From a bacterium (lineage in GTDB: Bacteria; Krumholzibacteriota; Krumholzibacteriia; LZORAL124-64-63): DNA of 42,882 nt. The stretch spans positions 1 through 42,882 of the forward strand of contig JAIFKS010000127.1 of the NCBI GenBank assembly GCA_020049465.1, in the 5' to 3' direction. The notes under the pieces are model-generated. The model was not told the DNA's origin. It ran no database searches and worked only from the letters and a program-made list of their open reading frames with translations. Position 1 is the stretch's first letter. Each line of letters opens with the position of its first letter. This document shows, piece by piece, positions 1 to 7,377 of this stretch. The position numbers were made by a program, and so were the translations under genes.

Positions 1-803
1 AGATCATGACGAATCTGTGCGTGAACGCGCGGGATGCCATCACCGGAACCGGACACATCGCGATCGAATCAGGCACCGTCACGTTCGACGAGGCCTGGTG
101 CGTCGCGAATCCGGGCTTCCGGCCGGGCGAATACGTTCTGCTCACGGTCAGCGACGACGGCAGCGGCATGGACCGGGAAACGCAGGCCCGGCTGTTCGAA
201 CCGTTCTTCACCACCAAGACGCTGGGGCGCGGCACGGGTCTGGGTCTGGCCACCGTCTACGGCATCGTCCGGCAGAACGGCGGCTTCATCAAGGTGTACA
301 GCGAACTCGAGGTCGGCACGACCTTTCGGGTCTACCTGCCGCGGCATCTGGACAGTGAAGATGACATGCCGGAAGCCGAGCCGCCGCAACCGATGCCCCG
401 CGGCGACGAAGTGCTGCTGCTGGTCGAAGACGAACCACGACTGTTGGCCATGGCGCACTCGATGCTGGAAAGGCTGGGATACCGGGTTCTGGCCGCGGCG
501 TCTCCTGACGAGGCGCTGGAGTCGGCCGCCGGGCACGCCGGTCGGATCGATCTGCTGATCACCGATGTGATCATGCCCGGCATGAATGGTCGCGAACTTT
601 CGGACCGGCTGCGGACACTGCGCCCCGGTCTGCGCACCCTGTTCATGTCCGGCTACTCGGGCAACATCATCGACACCCACGGCGTGCTGGATCCGGGCGT
701 CCATTTCCTGGCGAAACCGTTCACCGTCCGCGGACTGGCGGACGCGATCCGCCTGGCGCTGGATCCCACCAGCGACGGTGCCGCCGCGGATCCCGGCCGG
801 TGA
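1..803 (+). CDS. Hybrid sensor histidine kinase, C-terminal part (HATPase + receiver), truncated by window edge
   Basis: The frame is open at the left edge, so only the last ~266 residues are visible. They contain the ATP-binding half of a histidine kinase: N box NLCVNARDA, G1 box DDGSGM, F box FEPFFTTK and G2 box GTGLGLATVYGI. A receiver domain follows, with an acidic pair in LLLVEDEP, a likely phospho-Asp in LLITDVIMPG and the conserved Lys in AKPF. This order is typical of PAS-containing hybrid kinases, in which the kinase phosphorylates His and passes phosphate to its own receiver. The His-containing DHp region and any sensor domain lie outside the window, so the signal is unknown. The first ATG at position 6 falls inside the N box and is not a genuine start. 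Confidence 0.93.
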   Translation, partial: IMTNLCVNARDAITGTGHIAIESGTVTFDEAWCVANPGFRPGEYVLLTVSDDGSGMDRETQARLFEPFFTTKTLGRGTGLGLATVYGIVRQNGGFIKVYSELEVGTTFRVYLPRHLDSEDDMPEAEPPQPMPRGDEVLLLVEDEPRLLAMAHSMLERLGYRVLAAASPDEALESAAGHAGRIDLLITDVIMPGMNGRELSDRLRTLRPGLRTLFMSGYSGNIIDTHGVLDPGVHFLAKPFTVRGLADAIRLALDPTSDGAAADPGR

Positions 804-841
804 TGCAACCCGGCGGGGGACCTGTGCGTCTGTAGTGGGTC

Positions 842-859
842 GGCCCCCGTTCGGGGGCC
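842..859 (+). terminator. Weak GC-rich hairpin after the histidine kinase
   Basis: GGCCCCCG at 842-849 pairs with CGGGGGCC at 852-859. A T-rich run is nearly absent (GGATTTCC follows), so this is at best a weak terminator or an RNA stabilising hairpin in the 88-nt gap before the DUF4097-type gene. Confidence 0.3.
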
Positions 860-891
860 CGGATTTCCGCCCCAGCCCGCGGAGGAGCGCC

Positions 892-1995
892 ATGAACCGC
901 CGCCCCCTGTCTCCGGTGGCCCTGTGCCTGGTCCTGATCGCCTGTCTGCCCACCCTGCTGCCGTCCTCTCCGGCCCGGGCGGCCGAGATCACGCGCGAAT
1001 TCACGTTCACGACCGCCGATCTGTACGTGGGCAACCTGATCGGCGCCGTCGACGTGCGGCAGGGTCAGGGCGACGCGTTCAAGGTGACGGTGAACCTGCG
1101 CGGCGACGATCTGATCGACGGAATGATCAAGCTCGAGCAGGAGACCGGCGCGCTGCGCATACGTTTCCCGCTGGAGGAACACGACAAATACGTGTATCCG
1201 GCGATGGGGCGCGGTTCGCGCACCACGTTCTCGATCCACGACCAGGAAACGGCCGAGAAGTCGTGGCTTCGGCGCACGTTCGGCATGTTGACGGGCAGGC
1301 GCGTCACCGTGCGCGGTTCGGGCAACGGTCTGGAGATGTGGGCCGATGTGACCATCGAAGTGCCGGCGGGCCGGACGCTGACGTTGCGCCACGGCGTGGG
1401 CGAAGTGACGGCGGCCGACCTGCGGGCCGATCTGGACCTGGAGACGGACGTGGGCGGCATCCGCGTCGAGCGCCTGGGCGGCGATCTGCGCGCGGACACC
1501 GGCAGCGGGAACGTCGTGGTTTCCGATGTCGAGGGCGATCTTGATGTGGACACCGGCAGCGGCGAAGTGGCATTGCGCGACTGCGTCGCCCCGACGGCCA
1601 GGATCGACACCGGCAGCGGCGGGGTCGAGGTGGCGGGGCTGCGCTGCACGACCCTGGACATCGACACCGGCAGCGGTGAGGTGGCGGCTGTCGGCGTGAC
1701 CGCCGACGAGGCGAAGATCGACACCGGCAGCGGCGGGGTGACGTTCCGCCTGGACCGTATGGGGGATGGACGGTTCGTGGTGGACACCGGCAGCGGCAAT
1801 GTCGAACTGGAGTTGCCGGCGGACGCGTCGGCGAAGATCACGGCCGACACCGGCAGCGGCGACATCGACAGTCGCGTGCCCGGCGCCCATTTCGAGAAGC
1901 TGGACGACGGCAGCCGCCGCCTGGTGGTGGGCGACGGGGCTGCCGAAGTGACGCTGGATACCGGGAGCGGGTCGGTGACGGTCAGCCGGAAATAG
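892..1995 (+). CDS. Exported DUF4097-type beta-solenoid protein with DTGSG repeats
   Basis: The ATG at 892 is preceded by GGAGGAG (881-887) and begins a clear signal peptide (MNRR, hydrophobic core, SPARAAE). The 367-residue product resembles DUF4097/adhesin-like proteins, whose repeating 'which compartment is this in' strands form a right-handed beta-helix. Residues from about 200 onward contain eight DTGSG motifs, most 18-21 residues apart, each followed by [NEGDS]-V/I-x-[VLAF], as expected if each motif forms the same turn of successive solenoid coils. The frame stays open far upstream of 892, but that extension lies in the intergenic hairpin and lacks an RBS. Function is unknown; in other bacteria such proteins often sit near envelope-stress regulators. 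Confidence 0.85.
   Translation: MNRRPLSPVALCLVLIACLPTLLPSSPARAAEITREFTFTTADLYVGNLIGAVDVRQGQGDAFKVTVNLRGDDLIDGMIKLEQETGALRIRFPLEEHDKYVYPAMGRGSRTTFSIHDQETAEKSWLRRTFGMLTGRRVTVRGSGNGLEMWADVTIEVPAGRTLTLRHGVGEVTAADLRADLDLETDVGGIRVERLGGDLRADTGSGNVVVSDVEGDLDVDTGSGEVALRDCVAPTARIDTGSGGVEVAGLRCTTLDIDTGSGEVAAVGVTADEAKIDTGSGGVTFRLDRMGDGRFVVDTGSGNVELELPADASAKITADTGSGDIDSRVPGAHFEKLDDGSRRLVVGDGAAEVTLDTGSGSVTVSRK
1495..1971 (+). repeat. Coding tandem repeat: eight GACACCGGCAGCGGC-type units
   Basis: Near-identical 15-nt cores start at 1495, 1549, 1606, 1663, 1720, 1783, 1846 and 1957 (the last diverged to GATACCGGGAGCGGG). Spacing is 54, 57, 57, 57, 63, 63 and 111 nt, always a multiple of three. The 111-nt step suggests one degenerate or lost unit. 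Codon use in the core is almost invariant, which points to recent duplication or gene conversion rather than only protein-level selection. Confidence 0.9.
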
Positions 1996-2095
1996 GGCCG
2001 GCGGACGAAAAACAGGTGACGGGGTCTGTTCAGGCGCTCACAGAATCCTTACATTAGGATGCGGTCCGTGTCCTGCACCGAGTCGGATCGCTGAT

Positions 2096-2130
2096 CCGGG
2101 CCGTCGTCCCTGTGACGACGGCCCGGTTTT
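2096..2130 (+). terminator. Rho-independent terminator between convergent genes
   Basis: A perfect 13-bp stem, CCGGGCCGTCGTC (2096-2108) with GACGACGGCCCGG (2114-2126), and a 5-nt loop is followed by TTTT. It lies downstream of the DUF4097-type gene and faces the convergent methyltransferase, so it may work for both. Nothing else recognisable is in 1996-2168. Confidence 0.75.
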
Positions 2131-2168
2131 CATTTCCGGCGCACATCCCCGCCGCACATCCCCGCCGC

Positions 2169-3065
2169 TCATGGCCGCCGCAAGGCCTCCAGCTGATAGG
2201 GCCAGATCCCGGGCGGCAGCGGCCGGCCCAGCCCGTTGAAACTACCGGCGTGTTCCAGCGGCGACTTGTTCACCAGGGCGCGCCACTGGCGCTGGTCATA
2301 GCAGCGCAGGTCGTAGGCGTCGTCGAAGTGTCCGGTAGTGCCGGGGCGCTCGACCGTCAGGTGGCTGATGGCGCGTTCGCGGCGTCCGCGGACGGTGCCC
2401 GGCTCCGGCGGCAGCCAGTTGATGAGCTGGCTGACCCGGCAGCGGCCGCGGGCGGCGGTCCACAGATCCTCGTCGGGCCAGAGCCAGTCGTAGTCGGTCA
2501 GGCTGAGGCCCACGACGTACAGGGCTCCGGGGCGCAGCAGTTCGGCCATCTGGGCGAAGTGGGCCAGCATGGCGCGGTCCGTGGCCAGGTGGCGCAGCGA
2601 ATTCACGGTCACGAAAGCGAAGTCGACCGTCCCGGGCTTCAGGCCGGCCTTGCGTGCGGCATGGGCGAAGTCGGCCAGATCGGCCTGGAACAGGCGGGGG
2701 GCGGCGGGATCCCGGCGCCCTGGAGACGCCAGTGGTGTCTTCGGGCCGAGCCGCCGTCCGGCGTATTCCAGCATCGCCGGTTCGCGGTCGAATCCCGCCA
2801 CGCGCCGGCCCCGCCTGGCCGCCACCCGCAGACAGCGTCCGGTGCCGCAGGCCGGCTCGAACCACAGCCGGTCTTCGCGCAGGCGCGCCGTCCGGGCGAG
2901 CGCCCGCTCGACCCGCTCGAGCGCGTCCATTTCAGCGGCGGTGCCGGGCGTGTAGAGGATGTCGTAGACCGTCGGGTCGGCATAGAGGCTCTGGACGGAA
3001 CCGTCGCCCGCTTCCGCGCCCGGCCCGGGCCCCGGTTCGTGTGCGATTTTGCGCTTTCCTGCCAT
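2169..3065 (-). CDS. Class I SAM-dependent methyltransferase
   Basis: The 298-residue protein (start MAGKRKIAHE) has the Rossmann methyltransferase layout: motif I LWFEPACGTGRCL with the nucleotide-binding Gly loop, acidic residue of strand 2 in VAGFDREPAML, strand 4 DFAFVTVNSLRHL and the strand 5 region LLRPGALYVVGLSL. A preceding YADPTVYDILY segment is common in small-molecule methyltransferases of the Methyltransf_25 type. The substrate cannot be inferred. The frame is open to 3296, but the extension is Arg/Gly-rich, lacks an RBS and would run into the start of the divergent protease gene, so the ATG at 3065 was chosen. It stands alone, divergent from the protease and convergent with the DUF4097-type gene. 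Confidence 0.85.
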   Translation of the reverse strand: MAGKRKIAHEPGPGPGAEAGDGSVQSLYADPTVYDILYTPGTAAEMDALERVERALARTARLREDRLWFEPACGTGRCLRVAARRGRRVAGFDREPAMLEYAGRRLGPKTPLASPGRRDPAAPRLFQADLADFAHAARKAGLKPGTVDFAFVTVNSLRHLATDRAMLAHFAQMAELLRPGALYVVGLSLTDYDWLWPDEDLWTAARGRCRVSQLINWLPPEPGTVRGRRERAISHLTVERPGTTGHFDDAYDLRCYDQRQWRALVNKSPLEHAGSFNGLGRPLPPGIWPYQLEALRRP

Positions 3066-3235
3066 GTCGCGTTCTGCCCCCGCTGTCGCCCACCGGTCCA
3101 CGGACCGCCATCCCGGCGGCTCTTCGCCGCGAACCTTGCCCCACCGGGATCCCTCGTGCAACATTCTTCCCTGTACCGCGCATGAAACCTGTTTGCCCGG
3201 CCGCCCGCTGTTTTCCCACCGCCAGGAGGTTTTCC

Positions 3236-6200
3236 GTGAAGCGCCTGAGCCTGTTCTCCCTTGCCCTTGTCGTGTTGCTGGGGGCTGCCGCCGCACAGGC
3301 GGCCGATCAGCCCGGTTATCTTCTGCGCTACGCCGACATCGGCGGCGGCAACATCGTCTTCACCTACGAAGGCGATCTCTGGCTGGTACCCGAAGCCGGC
3401 GGCGAGGCCCGCCGCCTGACCAGCCACTCCGGCGGCGAAGTGATGGCCAAGTTCAGCCCGGACGGAAAGCAACTGGCCTTCACCGGCGAATACGACGGCG
3501 GCAACGACATCTACCTGATGGACGCCGTGGGCGGCGAGCCGAAGCGCCTGACCTGGCACCCGGCCCCCGACACCATGCTGGACTGGTGCCCCGACGCCAG
3601 CGGCGTGGTCATCACCAGCAGCCGCGAGTACCCGTTCCGCGGACATCTGTACAAGGTGTTCCTGGACGGCGGCCTGGACATGGCGCTGCCGGTGGACCGC
3701 GGCTCGCTGGCCTCGGTCGCGCCCGACCACAGCGCCCTGGCCTACAACCGCATCAACGTCCAGACGCGCACCTGGAAGCGCTACGAGGGCGGCATGGCCC
3801 AGGACATCTGGGTGAAGAACTTCAAGACGGGCGCCATCGACAGGATCACCGACTGGACCGGCAACGACAGCTTCCCGATGTGGGGCGAGGGCGCCATCTA
3901 CTTCCTCAGCGACCGCGAAGACGGCACGCTCAACCTCTACGCCTACGACACCGCGACGAAGCAGGTACGGCGCCTGACCATGTTCAAGGACTACGACGTG
4001 AAGTGGCCCTCGTACGGCGACGGCAAGATCGTCTTCCAGCACGGCGCCGGCCTGAAGGTGTGCGACACGGCTACCGGCCAGGTGCGCGAGGTGCCCATCA
4101 GCGTGCATTCGGACCGCCGCCACGTGCGCGAGGAGTTCATCGACGACGCGCCGAGCATCGGCGCCTTCGGCCTGTCGCCGGGCGGGGAACGGGCCGTGCT
4201 GGAGTCGCGCGGCGAACTTCTGAATCTGCCCGCCGAGAAGGGCGACGCCGTCAACCTGACCGCGACCAGCGCCTCGCGCGAGAAATACGGCACCTGGAGC
4301 CCCGACGGTGCGCACATCGCCTTCATCAGCGACCGCACCGGCGACGAGCAGCTCTACGTGGCCGGCCCGAAGGGCGGCGCCTGGAAGCAGCTGACCAGCG
4401 GTGTCTACGGGTTCACGAAGCAGCCCGTGTGGTCGCCCGACAGCCGGCAGATCATCTTCTCCGACAAGTTCCTGAAGCTCCACCTGGTCGATGTCGCCAC
4501 CGGCAAGACCACCGAGATCGCCCACAGCGACTACGACGACGCCTGGGAACGCTGGGGCATCATGGACTACGTGTGGTCGCCGGACAGCCGCTGGGTGGCC
4601 TACACGAACCAGACCGGCAACATGAACGAGGAGATCTGGCTGCACGACACGAAGACGGCCGCCAACACGATGGTGACCGACAACATGTACAACAGCTGGT
4701 CGCCCAGCTTCTCAAGCGACGGCAAGCACCTGTACTTCCTGTCCATGCGCACGTTCAACCCGATCATGTGCCGCGTCGACCAGCAGCACATCTTCCTGGA
4801 TGTGACGACACCGTACGTGGTTCTGCTGCAGGCGGGCGGACGCTCGCCGTTCTACAAGGCCGACGCCGAGGTACCGGTCACCGCGGCAGCCGAAGAGGGC
4901 AAGAGCGGCGCGAAGAAGGACGGCAAGGACGCGAAGAAGTCCGACAAGCCCGCCGTGCCGGCGGTCGAGATCGACCTGGCCGGGATCGGCAACCGCATTC
5001 TGGCCTGCGAGGGTGTCGAGGCCGGCAACTGGTTCCGCCTCGAGGCCTGTGACGGCGGCTTCCTGATGCTGCGCAAGAACGACCCCGAGTTCCTCAAGTA
5101 CCAGCACGTGGACGACCGCACGGGCGGCGAACTGGACCTGGTCAAGTACAGCCTGGAGGACCAGGAAACGACCGACCTGATGAGCGGCATCGCCAACTAC
5201 CACCAGAGCGCCGACGGCAAGAAGCTGATCTACCGCGCCGGCAGCAAGTACGGCATCGTCGACGCCGGCAAGCCCGCCAAGTCGAGTGACGGCAAGCTGG
5301 CCACGAACGGGGTCAAGCTGCGCGTGGATCACCTGGCCGAGTTCCGCCAGATGTTCGACGAGGCCTGGCGCATCCAGCGCGACTTCTTCTACGACAAGAA
5401 CATGCAGGGCACCGACTGGCAGGCCATGCACGACAAGTACGCACCGTTCGTGGCCGGGTGCGGTTCGCGCGGCGACCTCAGCTACCTGATCGGCGAGATG
5501 ATCAGCGAACTGAACCTGGGCCACACCTACGTCATGGGCGGCGACATGGAGCCGGGCCCGGCCCCGATCCGCACCGGCCTGCTGGGCTGCAACTTCACGC
5601 GCGACGAGAAGCAGCCGTACTACCGGTTCGCCGGCATCGTGCCGGGCGTTGCCTGGGATCCGCAGTACCGCTCGCCGCTGACCGAACCCGGTGTCGACGT
5701 CAAGGACGGCGACTGGCTGATCGCGATCGACGGCGTCGAGGTCAAGTACCCGGCCAACGTCTACGCCCACCTGGTGGACAAGGCCGGTGCCATGGTCACC
5801 CTGACCGTGAACGGCAAACCGACCGCCGAGGGCGCCCGCACCGTGCGCGTCCCGACGCTGCGCAGCGAATTCGGCCTGCGCTACCGTGCCTGGGTCGACA
5901 GGAACCTGGACTACGTGACGAAGAAGACCGAAGGCCGCATCGGCTATCTGCACATCCCGAACATGGGCGAAGAAGGCCTGGTCGAGTTCGGTCGCAGCTA
6001 CTACGCCCAGACCGAGAAGCCGGCCCTGATCTTCGACGAGCGCTACAACGGCGGCGGCTTCACCGGCGACATGATCGTCGACCGGCTGGAGCGCGTGCTG
6101 TGGTCGATCACCCAGCCGCGCGAGGGCAAGGACGGTCGCAACCCCGAGCGCGTGTTCCACGGCCCGATGGTCGTGCTGATCAACGAGGACACCGGCAGCA

Positions 6201-6574
6201 ACGGCGAGTTCTTCGCCGAGACGATCAAGCGCCGCGGCCTGGCCAAGGTCATCGGCATGCGGACCTGGGGCGGATCGATCGGCATCGAGGCGCACCAGGA
6301 CTTCGTGGACGGCGGCGGCACGACGCCGCCGCAGTTCGGCATGTACACCCTGGACGGTGAGTGGCCGATCGAAGGTTGGGGCGTGGAGCCCGACATCATC
6401 GTCATGAACATGCCGAAGGATGTCGTCGACGGGAAGGACACCCAGCTGGACTTCGCCATCGAGCACCTGCTGACCGAGTTGCGCGAAAACGGCGCCAAGT
6501 GGGCGATCCCGCCGGTGCCGGCCTATCCGGACAAGAGCAAGCCGCGCATGAGCGGTGACCACCGGGGCAAATAG
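3236..6574 (+). CDS. Exported Tricorn-like serine protease (S41, beta-propellers + PDZ)
   Basis: GTG at 3236 has a perfect AGGAGGT (3224-3230) five bases upstream and starts a signal peptide ending AAAQA-ADQPG. The 1,112-residue length matches Tricorn (~1,070). Residues ~25-650 carry WD40-like/PD40 blades (SPDGKQLAFTGEYDGGNDIY, WSPDGAHIAFISDRTGDEQL). A Lys/Glu-rich linker (GAKKDGKDAKKSDK) interrupts the propeller region. A PDZ domain (VKDGDWLIAIDGVEV) and S41 core follow. Visible catalytic candidates are His763 in ELNLGHTYV and Ser988 in NEDTGSNGEF; Asn follows the Ser where archaeal Tricorn has Asp. By family knowledge it trims oligopeptides; the signal peptide places this one in the periplasm. 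Not part of an operon; ended by its own terminator. Confidence 0.93.
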   Translation: MKRLSLFSLALVVLLGAAAAQAADQPGYLLRYADIGGGNIVFTYEGDLWLVPEAGGEARRLTSHSGGEVMAKFSPDGKQLAFTGEYDGGNDIYLMDAVGGEPKRLTWHPAPDTMLDWCPDASGVVITSSREYPFRGHLYKVFLDGGLDMALPVDRGSLASVAPDHSALAYNRINVQTRTWKRYEGGMAQDIWVKNFKTGAIDRITDWTGNDSFPMWGEGAIYFLSDREDGTLNLYAYDTATKQVRRLTMFKDYDVKWPSYGDGKIVFQHGAGLKVCDTATGQVREVPISVHSDRRHVREEFIDDAPSIGAFGLSPGGERAVLESRGELLNLPAEKGDAVNLTATSASREKYGTWSPDGAHIAFISDRTGDEQLYVAGPKGGAWKQLTSGVYGFTKQPVWSPDSRQIIFSDKFLKLHLVDVATGKTTEIAHSDYDDAWERWGIMDYVWSPDSRWVAYTNQTGNMNEEIWLHDTKTAANTMVTDNMYNSWSPSFSSDGKHLYFLSMRTFNPIMCRVDQQHIFLDVTTPYVVLLQAGGRSPFYKADAEVPVTAAAEEGKSGAKKDGKDAKKSDKPAVPAVEIDLAGIGNRILACEGVEAGNWFRLEACDGGFLMLRKNDPEFLKYQHVDDRTGGELDLVKYSLEDQETTDLMSGIANYHQSADGKKLIYRAGSKYGIVDAGKPAKSSDGKLATNGVKLRVDHLAEFRQMFDEAWRIQRDFFYDKNMQGTDWQAMHDKYAPFVAGCGSRGDLSYLIGEMISELNLGHTYVMGGDMEPGPAPIRTGLLGCNFTRDEKQPYYRFAGIVPGVAWDPQYRSPLTEPGVDVKDGDWLIAIDGVEVKYPANVYAHLVDKAGAMVTLTVNGKPTAEGARTVRVPTLRSEFGLRYRAWVDRNLDYVTKKTEGRIGYLHIPNMGEEGLVEFGRSYYAQTEKPALIFDERYNGGGFTGDMIVDRLERVLWSITQPREGKDGRNPERVFHGPMVVLINEDTGSNGEFFAETIKRRGLAKVIGMRTWGGSIGIEAHQDFVDGGGTTPPQFGMYTLDGEWPIEGWGVEPDIIVMNMPKDVVDGKDTQLDFAIEHLLTELRENGAKWAIPPVPAYPDKSKPRMSGDHRGK

Positions 6575-6608
6575 CCCACCGGTTCCGTTGCGGTGTTGCT
6601 TCGAAACA

Positions 6609-6646
6609 GGGCCCCGCGGATTCGATTCCGCGGGGCCCGTTTCTTT
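6609..6646 (+). terminator. Rho-independent terminator of the Tricorn gene
   Basis: GGGCCCCGCGGA (6609-6620) pairs perfectly with TCCGCGGGGCCC (6627-6638) around loop TTCGAT, followed by GTTTCTTT. It lies 35 nt after the Tricorn stop codon. Confidence 0.8.
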
Positions 6647-6663
6647 GCCTTGATAGTGCGGAT

Positions 6664-6771
6664 GGTGTGCAGGTGTTGATGGGGGCAGGTGGAGGTTGAT
6701 GCTTATAGTGCGCGATGGAACGCGCACTATAAGCATCAACCTCCACCTGCCCCCATCAACACCTGCACACC
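6664..6771. repeat. Perfect 51-bp inverted repeat with 6-nt loop
   Basis: Bases 6664-6714 are the exact reverse complement of 6721-6771 with only ATGGAA (6715-6720) between them. Pairing stops at the outer ends (T6663 against G6772). Each arm contains two GTTGATG-like blocks and an internal TATAGTGCGC. It is far longer than the terminator hairpin 20 nt upstream and has no T tract. It could be a palindromic mobile/REP-like unit, a template-switch product, or a stable RNA hairpin. A shorter similar string (TAGTGCGGATGG) lies just outside the left arm at about 6655-6666. Confidence 0.97.
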
Positions 6772-6822
6772 GCCCTTCCGGCGGGGAAACAAACGGCGAT
6801 CACGATATTGAACGACGACTAA

Positions 6823-6838
6823 CTTGTTTATATACAAG
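6823..6838. promoter_or_regulatory. Dyad CTTGT-N6-ACAAG upstream of the MerR gene
   Basis: CTTGT (6823-6827) and ACAAG (6834-6838) form a short dyad around TTATAT in the AT-rich segment ~40 bp upstream of the predicted -35 box. It may be an operator or upstream activator site; position is the only support. Confidence 0.3.
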
Positions 6839-6877
6839 GGAATAGAATTTTCCTGCAATATTGCTTAATTTGTGCCA

Positions 6878-6908
6878 TTGACTAGCGACAGTAAAGGTGT
6901 ATTATAAA
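6878..6908 (+). promoter_or_regulatory. Promoter of the merR-VIT/VWA operon, possibly MerR-type 19-bp spacer
   Basis: TTGACT (6878-6883) is a good -35 box in an unusually AT-rich island (6,790-6,910). Two overlapping -10 choices exist: TATTAT (6900-6905, 16-bp spacer) or TATAAA (6903-6908, 19-bp spacer). MerR-type activators classically act on promoters with 19-20-bp spacers, so the second reading would fit autoregulation by the gene directly downstream. Confidence 0.6.
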
Positions 6909-6936
6909 TCCATCAACCAGGGAAGGGAGTTCCATC

Positions 6937-7377
6937 ATGACCGTGCCGCTGCCCGAACCCGTGAACCGCCGGTTTTCGCTGGAGGAGCTTTCCGGTCTGA
7001 CCGGCCTGCCGGCGCGCACGATCCGGTTCTACATCCAGGAAGGGGTCGTCGACCGGCCCGAGGGGATCCGCCGCGGCGCCTGGTACCACGAAGGGCACCT
7101 CGAGCAGCTGTTGGCCATACGACGGTGGCAATCGGCGGGGCTGACGCTCGACCGTATCCGCGAACTGGTCCGCGGCGTGTGCGACCAGATGGAGATTCCG
7201 GCGCCGCCGCGCCGCGTCGGGAGCATCGAGGTGCTCAGCCATCTGGTGCTGGGCGAAGGGATCGAACTGGTGATCGACCCCGCGCGGGCCGGGCTGGCGC
7301 CGGCTCAGCTGCGGGAATTTGCCCATGAATGCGCGTTGCTGGTGGACCGTGTCCGTTCCTCCAAGGAGTCATCATGA
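6937..7377 (+). CDS. MerR-family transcriptional regulator
   Basis: The 146-residue protein starts with a MerR winged-helix: RRFSLEELSGLTGLPARTIRFYIQEGVV, then the wing and second helix pair (HLEQLLAIRRWQSAGLTLDRIREL). The C-terminal ~60 residues are short, without the Cys pattern of metal-sensing MerR proteins, so the effector is unknown. GGGAAGGGAG at 6916-6925 is a plausible RBS. Its TGA overlaps the ATG of the next gene (ATGA, 7374-7377), which indicates translational coupling and a shared role with the VIT/VWA protein. An AT-rich promoter island lies directly upstream. Confidence 0.9.
   Translation: MTVPLPEPVNRRFSLEELSGLTGLPARTIRFYIQEGVVDRPEGIRRGAWYHEGHLEQLLAIRRWQSAGLTLDRIRELVRGVCDQMEIPAPPRRVGSIEVLSHLVLGEGIELVIDPARAGLAPAQLREFAHECALLVDRVRSSKESS

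Noticed and set aside
6402..6746. Short minus-strand open frame through the hairpin at 6664
   Set aside because: It covers only part of the palindrome, runs antisense into the Tricorn gene and lacks any family signal.
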